NCBI GenBank assembly: GCA_037783545.1
Contig: JBBELK010000490.1
Coordinates: 434,001 to 498,000 of the forward strand
Reading direction: 5' to 3'
Length of the DNA: 64,000 nt
From: Henricia sp. BOLD:AAB3569
Lineage: Eukaryota > Echinodermata > Asteroidea > Spinulosida > Echinasteridae
Below the pieces are notes generated by a model, which was not told the DNA's origin, made no database searches, and saw only the letters and a list, made by a program, of their open reading frames with translations. Each line of letters begins with the position of its first letter. The stretch's first letter is position 1. Below, piece after piece: positions 8,701 to 18,312 of this stretch. A program made the translations under genes and the position numbers.

Positions 8701-11623
8701 ACGATATGCCCTGGTACTTCGCAGCACAGTCAAAAACTATGCGAATCTTTCCCGGTTTGCGCGGGTGAAATACCGAATGGTGTGGCAAGTACCACACCGC
8801 TCCATCTGCTCTGTCTAGCTCACGTTGAGGTACCTCCTCAGCGTAGCCCTTTGTCATCAATTCTGCAATGCCTGTGGTATACTTCTCTTTCAGATCTGCA
8901 TCTCGTGTCAGCCGCCTACCAAGCAGACGAAGTCTGTGCTCTGCTACAGGTTTGTTGTCTGGAAGAAAGGGCGGTCTTGTTTTGAAAGGGATATCCATAC
9001 TGTAGTGTCCTCCATCTTGATGCAGTGACTGCTCCCAAGCAGTGATAACCTTTCTGTCGCTGATGGACATACTTGATTCATTGCCTCCAGTGTCATCCAA
9101 CTTCCAGAACTTCTCAACTTGTCGTTGCAAACTAGTGTCGGTGTCGATGAAGAGTGAAGTCATGTGGTTTAAGGGCCCTGCGTCAATCGGTCCATTGAGA
9201 GTCCATCCCAGAATGGTCCTTGTAGCATAGGGTACTCCAACACCACCTTCACGAACTTCCTTCGGTATCAAGGCAGAAGGGTTGTCCTGTCCAATAAGAA
9301 TATGGACTTCCTTGGGGCTAATGTCTGGCAACGTGATGTCATTTAAGTGGGGCCACTTGTCGAGCTCATTCTGGGCAAAACCTTTGACACTGACATGGAG
9401 CCTCGGCCTTGTCAGTACATGTGGCATGACGACTAAATTCTCATCATTTACATCTGTAACTTCAAGCTTCACAACATGAGTGTCAGAGAGGGTGTCGTAG
9501 TTATCTAGAGTCGTCAGCCTTAGGGTTTCATGCCTTCCACGCAGTCCGAGCTTCTTGACCAATTCTTCGGAGCAAAACGTCTGGGTAGAGCCGCTGTCAA
9601 GTAGGGCATAGGTCGTCACAAAATCTCTCGCTCCTGTAAGGCCTCGCACCTTTACAGGAACTACTGGTAGGGCCACCTTTCCAGCGCCGACTCCAGTGGT
9701 ACTACAGGATACATTCGCTGGTGCGTTTGTCTGAACTGTTTCCACACCGGTAGTCATGCCGTTGTTAATAGACTGGTTCCAACGCACTTCAGGGTTGACA
9801 TTGGTAGAAGTTGGGGCATTTTCACTGCGGGTAAGATGCAGAAACTTTGTGTGTTTCAGCCCACATCCAGGAACAGTGCACACGGCGTTTCTGGTACAGT
9901 CTCTTGCGTGGTGCCCTGGTTGAAGGCAATTTACGCAGAGTCGTCTATTCAATACGAAATTCAATCGGTCTCCAACTTTCAGCGCTTTCCAACTGTCACA
10001 GCCAAATAGCCCATGTTTCTGTCCGCAATATAAGCATGGACGCAGTGGTTTATTGACTCCGGAGCTCGCTGTTGTCGATACTGGCACTGAGGTTTGGTAC
10101 ATTCCTGCAGTTGACTTGGGAGGGGGGGTTGACTCTGCCTGCACATTGAAACTGGCTCGCTGTTTTGGCTTCGCCTTGTCTTTCGGCTTGAAATCTTTAC
10201 GTGGCTTGTCGTTGTGATCCTTGCTCACAAGCTTACCAAACACTGGGTCATTGGCTTGCTGTGCTGAGGTTGACACAAACTGCATGACGTCATCAATGGA
10301 AGGGGCTCTGCCAACAACTGACTTAATGTGGTGTACTTTCTTTAACCACGCCTTACGAAGATCCCAAGGCAGCTTTTCCACAATCTGTGACAAGCTTTTA
10401 CTGTTGTTCAACTCTCCCAACTTTCCCATGGTGTCTAATGTTTCTCGGCAAATTCTCAAGTCGTCTGAGTAATCCAGCAGGGCCTTGTTGTCTCGGATGT
10501 CGGGGCGATTGGTAATTTTATTTATCCACGCCTCGGCGATGTCATACTCGTTACCAAACCGTTCCTTGAGCAGCTTCCGTGCCAAGGGGTAGCCTTCACT
10601 TGGTTCTTTCACCAAACAGCATTGAACGAGTCTTTTGGCAGGTCCTGTGCAGTATTGCTGCAAGCGTGCAAGTTTTGCACCATCACTGACCGAGTCTTTG
10701 TCGACGGCATTCTCGAATGATCGGATGAAAGCCCAGTATTTAATTGGGTCCCCATCAAAGGTCATCAGCTCTGTCTTTGGCAATTGCAGTGCCTCCACCA
10801 AGGACTGCTGCTGAAGAAAACTATTGTTCATCATCTGTGTCATTAGATCGGTTGTCTGGGTATTTTTCATGATAGGCGACGGCATACCTGTATTCGACCT
10901 TCGTGGTGCACGAACATCCCCATTATATGTAGTGGCATTTGCTATCGGACTTTCACCACATGCTTCTGCAAATGTCCTTTCCATGGCAGTTACTTTTGCC
11001 ATTTGTGTTTCTAACTCCAATTGTCGGCGTCTTTGCCTTAGCCTAAACTCTTCTTCCTCCAGAGCCTGTCGTTTCTTTTCAGCTGCCATTTCAGCCTCCA
11101 ATGCAGCTCTCTCTGCTGTGGCTCGCAGTCTAGCGCTAGACGCGACGGACACAGCTGACACAACGCTACCAGCTGTAGAGCGTTGTTTTCCAACTTGGCT
11201 GACAGAGTCCATGTACTGAACAGTGTCCTGAATCTGGTCTTCTATTTCCTTTGGTGTTCTGGAGAGCCAGGTCTGTATCTTGTCACGCATGACTGATGTT
11301 TCGATGACAACTGCTTGTTGTAAAATCATCAACCGTTGCTTGTCGGTATCATCGGTAAGTGTCATGTGATATGATGACTGTACGGCCATGAATTCTGCAA
11401 ATGTTGCCTCCATATTCTTTGCCAGACGTGAAACTTCGTCATAATTTTCTGGGTTTGACATCAATTCCTTGATTTGAATTATGACACACGCAATGTCCGA
11501 CCGTAGTAACTCAAGACTTGCCTGTTGTGAGTTGATGTCTTTATCTGAAAGGCTGGTGTGAGTATTGTCATCTGTGCCTGCCATAGTTGACGCTGACCTC
11601 TGACTATTATGTCGTATTTCCAA
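5795..11623 (-). CDS. BEL/Pao gag-pol polyprotein (complete, 1942 aa)
   Basis: Intact single-frame polyprotein of a BEL/Pao LTR retrotransposon. In order: a Gln/Glu-rich coiled-coil-like gag start (about 150-215); a DUF1759-type gag region with FDGDPIKYWAF (about 280-430); a CCHC zinc knuckle, CVNCLQPGHHARDC (about 560-575); aspartic protease with LLDSGSTQTF (about 672-681); reverse transcriptase with VFDCAAK and the active site YVDD near 1085; RNase H starting HFSDASEKGYG near 1262; an integrase HHCC finger (about 1574-1612); the integrase core with VDFFGPF near 1647, SDNGTN near 1708 and GVWERQ near 1755; and the BEL-specific tail (DUF5641-like). All catalytic acids are visible. It would make gag particles, copy its RNA and integrate the cDNA. 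No envelope gene is seen. The start is the first ATG after the 5' LTR. Confidence 0.95.
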   Translation of the reverse strand: MEIRHNSQRSASTMAGTDDNTHTSLSDKDINSQQASLELLRSDIACVIIQIKELMSNPENYDEVSRLAKNMEATFAEFMAVQSSYHMTLTDDTDKQRLMILQQAVVIETSVMRDKIQTWLSRTPKEIEDQIQDTVQYMDSVSQVGKQRSTAGSVVSAVSVASSARLRATAERAALEAEMAAEKKRQALEEEEFRLRQRRRQLELETQMAKVTAMERTFAEACGESPIANATTYNGDVRAPRRSNTGMPSPIMKNTQTTDLMTQMMNNSFLQQQSLVEALQLPKTELMTFDGDPIKYWAFIRSFENAVDKDSVSDGAKLARLQQYCTGPAKRLVQCCLVKEPSEGYPLARKLLKERFGNEYDIAEAWINKITNRPDIRDNKALLDYSDDLRICRETLDTMGKLGELNNSKSLSQIVEKLPWDLRKAWLKKVHHIKSVVGRAPSIDDVMQFVSTSAQQANDPVFGKLVSKDHNDKPRKDFKPKDKAKPKQRASFNVQAESTPPPKSTAGMYQTSVPVSTTASSGVNKPLRPCLYCGQKHGLFGCDSWKALKVGDRLNFVLNRRLCVNCLQPGHHARDCTRNAVCTVPGCGLKHTKFLHLTRSENAPTSTNVNPEVRWNQSINNGMTTGVETVQTNAPANVSCSTTGVGAGKVALPVVPVKVRGLTGARDFVTTYALLDSGSTQTFCSEELVKKLGLRGRHETLRLTTLDNYDTLSDTHVVKLEVTDVNDENLVVMPHVLTRPRLHVSVKGFAQNELDKWPHLNDITLPDISPKEVHILIGQDNPSALIPKEVREGGVGVPYATRTILGWTLNGPIDAGPLNHMTSLFIDTDTSLQRQVEKFWKLDDTGGNESSMSISDRKVITAWEQSLHQDGGHYSMDIPFKTRPPFLPDNKPVAEHRLRLLGRRLTRDADLKEKYTTGIAELMTKGYAEEVPQRELDRADGAVWYLPHHSVFHPRKPGKIRIVFDCAAKYQGISLNDKVHQGPDLTNKLVGVLLRFRQETIALMADIEGMFNQVLVNTPDRDVLRFLWWTNNDMDEAPTTYRMRSHLFGGVWSPSCANFALKRTAKDNMHCFDAETITTIDKDFYVDDCLKSVATEQEAVELARQLREALSLGGFRITKWISNSREVLRSIPETERAKEVPSLDFDDEILPAERALGVLWDVESDTFSFDVNVKDKPLTRRGMLSTVSSVYDPLGFASPFVLTAKILFQQLCRMKIGWDDPIPPDIKDQWIRWMADLPFLQKLSVPRCVKMSTFDTVTSAQLHHFSDASEKGYGAVTYLRLRDTSGFVDCTLLMAKAKLAPLKTTTIPRLELCAAVTSIKLDEMIRHSLTLSLQESVYWSDSMIVLQYLRNEDKRFQTFVANRVARILEHSTPQQWRHIDSDSNVGDDVSRGLTATQLVESNRWIPGPQFLYREEDAWPPQPNFDEMTLSNDLEIKTKTQVYKAETIEGTHNVVDTLLEAFSSWYRLKRAVAWILRVKTLLLSRVRKADKDMKSSPQLTVEDVQAAEKEIIKHVQKTSFTDTLLKSGGYRKLVPTKTSDGILQVGGRLANATLPVNAKHPWILPMKHPVTTLIVRHYHEMTSHSGTERTLAEIRQRYWIIKGRAAVKSVVHTCIPCRKQRAPTMTQQMADLPKDRVTPGFAPFSMVGVDFFGPFLVKRGRSDHKRYGCIFTCLTTRAVHLEVCHSLETDSFINALQRFISRRGKPLEIRSDNGTNLVGGMRELRQAIRDWNQDKIDKFLCQKEIQWIFNPPAASHFGGVWERQIRTVRSILNTLLSQQTLDDESLSTFMCIAEAIINGRPITKLSDDPHDPMPLTPNHLLLLRSGPQLPPGNFVKQDIYKRRWRQVEYMADVFWKRWLKEYLPLLQERQKWIDPHRDVRTGDLVLVKYDNTHRCQWPLGLVTKTYPGKDGKVRSVQVKTQTGVYDRPVDKLCLLEGEEMHAK

Positions 11624-11662
11624 AACTCCAAATTATACTGATGAGCTCAAATCGAACTAGAA

Positions 11663-12520
11663 TGTAGCACACATACTACATGGGGTTATCCTCTATTTAT
11701 TTACTCAGCAATGAAACGCACACGGTTGTCCTTTTAAACTGTTTATTGGCTCTTATGACGTAGAAATAACAATGATGTTGACGGAAGTAGAACAAACTTG
11801 TTGACAATGATAAATGGTGGTGGCAATCAGGCAATAAAGTCTCCAGAAGGAGGATGGCGGAATACAATGAAGAAACTGGTGTCGGAACTTTGTGTGACTA
11901 TTAAAGTGTGGCTTAACTGTGGGGGTTGTGGCGAGTATGTGTCGAGTTTGTGAGGTGTCGAATGTGTGTGGTTCGACTAAAATAAGAAAAGAAAAAGAAA
12001 AGGAAAATGCACTAAATATTTGCACATATCCAAATCTTCTATGGATAGTTCACCTTTAAACTTAATTAAACCTAAAGGGAATTCTGTCATGATCCATCTT
12101 TACATCATGAACCTTTAACATGCTTATTCACGAGCATTACGGCACGTACATGCACTGTTTACATTAACTAAACTCTATAAACAGCGCCACCATGCGCCGG
12201 GCGGTGACATGTCTCAAACACGTGAGTTTTCCGGCAATCAAAATCGCAAAAATATGCACTTTAATACTCTATAAGCTTGCTTATTTCTGACAATTAACCA
12301 AATTATATCAAATTAACTACTCACTTTGCTGAGCTGTCCAAAGGTTTGATAGAAATTAACTAAAGATTTTGACTGTTTTGTCACACAAAAAAGAATTACA
12401 TTGTTTACGATGACGTTAGCGATACGAATGAATAGCGCCCTCAAGAGAGCACAGCGCAAATCCTAGCGCTGGCTGCGTTCGATAGACAAAACGTCGTGAA
12501 ACGATGTTCTGGCGGCTACA
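11663..12520 (-). repeat. 5' LTR of the complete BEL/Pao copy
   Basis: 858 bp, TGTAGC..GCTACA, identical by eye to 4833-5690. Homology stops sharply at 12520: beyond it comes Gypsy coding sequence, while beyond 5690 comes the element's own tail. It should hold the promoter for minus-strand transcription of gag-pol. An ATG at 12496 within its plus strand opens in frame into the neighbouring Gypsy frame. Confidence 0.92.
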
Positions 12521-14058
12521 CACCGCCTGCAGCCAGTGCTGTGATGGAATCTGCTATTTCTAATGAGTCGGCATCGGACGAGGCTGCGTGTCTAGGTCCA
12601 CGTCATGAGGTGGATGTTCCGGTGCAGCAGTTCCAGGAGTACAGTATGGCTGGAGATGGTCGTGTGCAGTGTAGCAGGACAGCAGACGAGTCTGCTGATC
12701 TCTCTGCAGATTCTAGTGAGAGAGAGGAGGAAGTAGTGGTATGTCGTCTCCACTCACGCTCAATGTTCAGTGTACGTGTCGGTTTGAACAGTACAGTTTT
12801 GAAGGCGATAGTCGACACAGCAGCAGAGGTGACAATCATCTCAGATCGGGTTTACAATCTACTAAACCCGAAGCCACCCAAGATCAAGGAGGTGACCTTG
12901 AACACAGCGGGCAGAAATATGAAGATGAAGGGTATAGTGGCAGGACCAGTAGAAGTCAAACTGGGGAGCCAGACCTTCATAGAGTCGGTATACGTGGCTC
13001 CGATCGAGGATGATATGCTTTTGGGAATTGACATGCTGCGTCGACACAAAGTTGACATATGCATTCAGGAGTCCAAGCTCTTGGTGGAGGGGGAGGAGAT
13101 CCCGATGGTTTTTGGTTCAGAGAACCAGCCTCCAAGAGCCGCCCGGGTGTTGGTCAACAAGACAACAGTCGTACCCCCTAACTGTGTCAAGAAGGTTCCA
13201 TGTATGGTGACTGCACAATTGGAGCAGTTTGTGGTCAATCCTACCAGTCGGAATGTGCGGCTAAAGCGCAATCATCAAATTGGGAATGCAGAGGAAGTGG
13301 CTGTGGTCATGGACATTCCCGTTGCAGACATAGAGGGAAGTCTGTCTGTCAACAAGGTTGCTGCAACTTCTGACGGGATACCTGAACACATGCATAAGCA
13401 TTTACCACAGATTGCAGGAGCACTAAGGTCGACAGTGAACCGGAGCACCGGTTTCACACCAAACATGTTGATGCTAGGTCGGGAAGTCACCCAGCCAGCT
13501 GACCTGGTATTTCCATTACCTGCTTCAGCAAGACAGCTTAGCACTCCAGACGAGTACTGTGCAGAAATGGCCCGAGCCATTGAGAGGGCTCATGAAACTG
13601 CCCGTGCTACCCTTAAATCAACCCAGAAACGCATGAAGCGTGATTACGACCTAAGGGTTAGGACACGAGAATTTAATGAAGGTGACAGGGTATACTTGTT
13701 GGATACCGCCTCCATCAAGGGCAAGTGCAAAAAGTTAAGCCCACCGTGGAAGGGGCCTGCCCTCATCACCAAAAAGTTGTCGCCTTACCTGTACCGTGTC
13801 GAATATAGGAACACCATCTTCACCATAAATCATGACAGGTTGAAAAAGTGTAATGACCGTGTCGTTTCCGAAGATCGTAGGAAGCCCAAGGAAAGTAAAT
13901 CAGATATTTACTGCCTATGTAGGAAGCCAGACGACGGTAGCTTCATGATTCAATGCGATACTTGCGATGAATGGTTTCATGGCAAGTGTGTGCACGTCCC
14001 ACCTGAGGACGGCATGGCCATGGACAAGTATACTTGTCCATTGTGCCAGCAGAAATAA
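12521..14058 (+). CDS. Ty3/Gypsy polyprotein remnant: protease joined to integrase tail, with C-terminal PHD finger
   Basis: Open frame interrupted on its 5' side by the BEL/Pao insertion. The frame opens at an ATG at 12496 inside the BEL LTR, and the first in-frame ATG of its own is 12544. Numbering from 12496: an aspartic protease around 100-190 (IVDTAAEVTIIS, LLGIDMLRRH); a pol linker to about 300; then a direct jump to the end of an integrase core (about 302-335, RSTVNRSTGFTPNMLMLG), a basic helix, a GPY/F-type module (about 395-450, PPWKGPALITKK) and a C4HC3 PHD finger at 470-517. Reverse transcriptase, RNase H and the integrase DDE core are missing, yet the frame is kept. PHD fingers of this kind bind the histone H3 tail, and Tyr472, the Met of FMIQCD and the Trp of EWFHG match a methyl-lysine cage. 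It is either a deleted non-autonomous copy or, less likely, an exapted gene. Confidence 0.85.
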
Positions 14059-14184
14059 ACTTTAAGTATTTCTATACCGCTCCACATTGGTTAAGTTATT
14101 ATCACCTCCTATCCTAAGTAGGAGGTGCCCTTCAATCATGCAATAAGGGGGGACTTAGTCCATTAAACGGGGGGGGGGGGGGGG
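14059..14184 (+). other. Gypsy 3' linker with G-run polypurine tract
   Basis: Short 3' untranslated stretch after the Gypsy stop codon. It contains a small hairpin (ACCTCCTA / TAGGAGGT near 14104-14127) and ends in AAAC followed by an unbroken run of G (14169-14184) directly before TGTAGT. The G-run sits where the polypurine tract of an LTR element is expected. Confidence 0.6.
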
Positions 14185-14496
14185 TGTAGTAGGAGCGGTA
14201 TTTATCACATCAGTGGGAACACCCCTATTTATATGCGATTTGGTACCCACCCAGTCATAGCGCATGCGCACACGAGTCCTCAGTTGCCCTCTGACACACA
14301 CACTCACGCACTTTACACGATGACAAGATACCTACCGGATGAACCGAGGAACTGACCGACAACAGTGTCGTTTTCGGGAGCAGTTCAGGGTTTCTCACCG
14401 TTAGTGATTTGCGGAGACCAAGCAAGACACCTTGACGACCCGTCGGAGTATGTCCCAGTCGAAGATAGGGTGAGCGATCGTCCAAAAAACACTACA
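14185..14496 (+). repeat. Probable 3' LTR of the PHD-finger Gypsy element
   Basis: It starts TGTAGT right after the polypurine run and can be closed at ACTACA (14491-14496), giving a 312-bp LTR with matching termini. The partner LTR is not in the window, so the right boundary is inferred only from the terminal inverted repeat. Confidence 0.55.
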
Positions 14497-15814
14497 AAGC
14501 GAGCAATTTACAGCCCTAACTTTAGGGCTAGGCGTGCGCGTGATGATCCGTTTGGTTTATGGCCGGCCGCTTTGCGTGCTATCATATGCAATATTTTTCC
14601 CGTGATTTTTCTCTAAAACTAAGCTTTTGCGACGGAAATGCAACTGATTCTAAAATTGTCAAAGCTATCGATTCCAATAATTATTTTCCTTAAATTCGAG
14701 TTGTGGCATAAACTAAAAAAATACCGACTCGACTGTGAAGTCGAGTTGGTACGACGGTCGAGTTGGTACGACGGTCGAGTTGGCAGGCAAACGGTCGAGT
14801 TGACTGTAAACCTTTCAATATAAGTGGAGACCAGTAAATGGAATTCTTTCTAAATTATAAAATAGGACTAGCCTAGGCCTGCTAGGCTACTTTTAATACT
14901 TACTTATCATGCATATCCAGATTAAACATTCTGGCTAGATTCGCATTGGACATGTGGAGACAGCTTTTAACTCAGAATAAAACAACCTCGCGTTGTACAA
15001 ACATGTACGTACGTACGTACGTGAACAATGTGTGATGAACCAAACCAGCAAAGACGCGCGTGCATGCATACCATTCGCGAATCTCGACTTTGACTGAGGT
15101 TGAGGCTCGGGCTAAAACTGGAACATTTTCGCAAATACTGCTTAAGTGAACTTGGACAAAATACAGAGTTACACTGGGCAAAGGTTGTTGAATAACTATC
15201 ATTCCCACATTGCAGTACTGTTGCAGAGGATATTTGCAAAAAGGTGTATGGCCGAATAGAGCCGGAGCCTCAGCCCAAGTTCAGATATAGAAAAGGGCCA
15301 TTTGCAGAGTTACAACCTGACAACCTTGTCCCGGGGGTGGTAGAAATCGTTGTGTTGCAGAGGACGAGGTTGTAATTCCATCGCTATTATCGGTCGTGTG
15401 AGGGCAGCATTCAACGAAATGTTTTTAAAAAACGAGTTTTCGTCTCATGAGACGAAAACTATTTCTTTTGCTCATTTCTAAAAGACTATAGCACTTCAGA
15501 CAAAATCATTTTAGGGGAAGTTTTCTACGGTCATCATGTTTATATTGTGTAAGTTAGGCGTAAATCTGTGAACATTTCTGATTTCGAGATTACCAATGAT
15601 GTATACTGCCTTTAACAAGTTATGTGCACTGGATGTTCAATTGTTAGACCATTCTTTTTAAGACCAAATTTATGTGAACGTTACATGTATGTCCTCAAAA
15701 AGTTGCGAGGAAAGAAACTCTTTGTCAGGAAAACCATCAGCGACATTCTATCAAGTGTTTACATTACAATGTATGTTTAATTTTAGTGTCTGCACCGTAA
15801 CTGTGTATTAATGA
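14497..15814. other. No gene seen; small tandem repeats
   Basis: AT-rich sequence without a convincing gene. It holds tandem CGAGTTGGTACGACGGT-type units (about 14744-14806), a short TAGGCCT-type palindrome near 14870 and an (ACGT)n run at 15003-15022. The 90- and 78-codon minus-strand frames at 14967-15239 have no recognisable motif. Confidence 0.5.
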
Positions 15815-16107
15815 TAAGTAAGGTTGTTTTTGCCCTTACCCGACGTAATTATTAACACCGTATACTCAGTGCTTTCCCGAGACACTATGAAAAACTTCAT
15901 ATCGTGCTCGGGTGGGACTCAAACCCTCCTGCATACAAGGCGGACGTCTTAACCACTCGACCACCGAGCTAGCTGGTGATTCGAACCGGCCATTCAACAG
16001 TGTACGACCTTCTGCCTTGTATGCAGAAGGTCGTGGGTTCGAGTCCCACCTGAGCACGCTATGAAGTTTTTCATAGTGTCTCGGGAAAGCACTGAGTATA
16101 CAGTGTT
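15815..16107. repeat. Foldback element with tRNA-like sequence in both arms
   Basis: The outer arms are inverted copies (CAGTGCTTTCCCGAGACAC at the left, its complement at the right). The left arm on the minus strand reads like a tRNA (GCTCGGTGGTCGAGTGG start, T-loop TTTGAGT). The right arm on the plus strand (about 15998-16056) has a perfect 8-bp anticodon-like stem with loop CTTGTAT and a T-arm GTGGG-TTCGAGT-CCCAC. The anticodon-like triplet TGT would be tRNA-Thr, but neither arm is a complete cloverleaf, so no functional tRNA gene is called. The outer left TIR matches the hairpin at 52530-52650. Confidence 0.7.
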
Positions 16108-16631
16108 AAACAACCAAAACCAAAAACTTATTTATAATGTATGTACTGCGATGTATTGTAAAATAAGTGAGTTGACAAAAATATCATATTTGTTTCTGGT
16201 CGTTAGTTGTCTGTTTATTTTTAATTTTTTTTGCTTGTTTTTTTTTGCTTGTTTTTTTAAATTTTAAATATTGTATACAGTGCTATTAAAGAAGTAATTG
16301 GAAAATGAAAATTATCCTCAAAGACAATACAAAAAGCACCTACTAGATGTTTAACAGCACCAGTAGTGAAAACTGTACAGATTTAATTTTAAGCAAATAT
16401 GTAAAAATGAAATGTGTAGACGAAGCACACATGAGTGTAACATCACTTACCATGTTAACATGGTCTCAACATTCGCTGATTATCTGAAAAGTCCATCGCT
16501 AGCACACAGGGAAACAGTTTACTGGTTTTAGTGTACACCCAGTAAAAAATGCCGTTTTCGGATTGTATTTACTGTCCTCGGTTGTAATTGACATACAATT
16601 GTCATGTATGACAAAAATAACAAGCTATGTT

Positions 16632-17075
16632 ACAGTTCGTTTGTGTTAATAATGAGCCAGAACCCACAATCTCCCTAGCTTGAGTACCATGGCACAGCGA
16701 TATAGTGAATCATATTCAAGATCTTGGTTAGTTCTCAAGGTTGTGAATTTGAATGCTGATCTAGTCTGTCCATAGAATACAATTTATTTGTATGGTACTG
16801 TGTCGTCTGAAATGGCTACGTGAGAATTTCATATTGATGTTTGTTTGTGTTAATGGAGGTAGGAGTGAGCCACAATCCACAATCTCCTCTGTATTAACTC
16901 ATTGGCTGAAGTGTTAATATGGCAGAGCGATCTAGTGAATCATATTCAAGGCCTTGGTTAGTTGTCAAGGTTGTGGATTTGAATATTGGTCCGGTCTGTC
17001 CATAGAATACAATCATTGTATTTGTCTATTCTAAAATGGCTATGTGAGATTCTGTAATACATATTTTGATGTGTT
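16632..17075. repeat. Diverged tandem duplication, ~205-bp unit
   Basis: Both units carry GTGTTAAT, a CCACAATCTCC block, GGCA(C/G)AGCGAT(A/C)TAGTG, a TCAAGGTTGTG block and TCCATAGAATACAAT in the same order. The central block loosely resembles tRNA A and B boxes, so the unit may be a decayed SINE. Confidence 0.6.
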
Positions 17076-17462
17076 TGACAGATAATCCCTGATACTTGGA
17101 GTTATGTAATAAGGGTTAATATAATGTAGGCGACTTGAACAGGTTTCCCAATAAGTGTACGATGTATCCATATTATATTTGTCAGTGACATGACTATAAT
17201 TGAGTGACAAATATCCATCTACTGTAAGTATAGACAGCCGAAGTGTGATGTGGTTGCCATGGTAATTGGCTCTCAACATCATGGCCGTTACGAAAAACTA
17301 CCATTGAAAAGCACAGGAACATGGTTGAGTGATTTTTAGTGTAGAGCCGTTGCCTAGGCAACTAACAAAAGCTGACGTGTTTATTTTGGCTATCTATATA
17401 GCCCTTTGCACTGGCAGCCATGACAGGCGGTAGTCATTTAAATGATTTGACAGTATATCCAC

Positions 17463-18312
17463 ATGGTAACTACCCTCTCTTATAGCTACTGGCGCAAAGG
17501 GTCTATATTATAGTGCAAACATGCATGTACTTTGCAAGAATAGCGTAATTTCCAGACTATTGCAATCATTTGTTTCAGTTATCAGCTCGAGCTCATTTCT
17601 TTTGTAAATTTTCTGTCATTTTTACCATTTGCATTATATTTATAATCATCCGCTATAAACACTACAAAGAATATCAACTATGTGATTGCTCACTCATCTT
17701 GATCTTATTTATTACAATATAAACTATGTAAATAAGAATACAATCAATTTATATAAAACATGCATCGTCATCACATTCTCCATATAAATGTCGGTAATAT
17801 TTTGTTGGTACATGTGAATAAATTTGTTTTTTTTACTTAGGATACCTTTATTTGATCCTTTTCAAGGCAATTTTATTTAGAAAACTTATGTAGTTCTTAT
17901 TGAAATGATTTGACATTAAATCATTCCACAAAGTGCCTACTCGTGCCTGACGCATGGTGACATTGTAACTATTCCCTTTTATAACTGCTGGTTCAAAGGA
18001 TCTATAATTAGTGCAAACATTTACAGTTGTGTATGTTGCAAGATTAGCATTTTTTGTTCATACAGTATTGCAACCATTTTTAAATTCAATTATCACTTCA
18101 GCCTTATTTCTTTTGTCAATTTCATGTTTTTATACCATAACTTGCATACCATTCATCTGCTATAAACGCTACAATAAATATCGACTATATGATTGCCCAC
18201 TCAACTTGATCTTACTTATTGAAAGTATAAACTATGTAAATAAGAATGCACATGCATCGTCATCACATTCATCATCTAAAAGTCAGTAATATTTTGTTTA
18301 TACTTGTTTATA
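17463..18312. repeat. Diverged direct duplication, units spaced 498 bp
   Basis: Both halves share, in order, a CAAAGG-GTCTATA block, GTGCAAAC, TATTGCAA, CTGCTATAAAC-type sequence, CTTGATCTTA, ACTATGTAAATAAGAAT and CATCGTCATCACATTC. Divergence and indels make it an old event. Confidence 0.7.

Larger units (their letters stand above)
1..12520 (-). mobile_element. Tandem BEL/Pao retrotransposon array sharing an LTR
   Basis: The order on the minus strand is LTR (11663-12520), gag-pol, LTR (4833-5690), then gag-pol again, cut by the window edge. Everything from 1 to 5690 recurs at 6831-12520 with a fixed offset of 6830 bp, and only two base differences were found by eye (3872/10702 and 4712/11542). 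The two LTRs look identical. Such a shared-LTR tandem can arise by recombination between LTRs, integration of a concatemer or circle, or an assembly error. The identity and open frame point to a very recent event. The right end (12520) lies inside a Gypsy reading frame. The left end is outside the window, so the target duplication cannot be checked. Confidence 0.9.

Noticed and set aside
15905..15970. Functional tRNA gene on the minus strand
   Set aside because: The acceptor and anticodon stems contain mismatches and the 3' region runs into repeat sequence; only a tRNA-like relic is supported.
15866..16057. 63-codon frame resembling proteins annotated in many genomes (DSNPRPSAYKAEG)
   Set aside because: It lies wholly inside the tRNA-like foldback repeat; similar annotations elsewhere are translated repeats.
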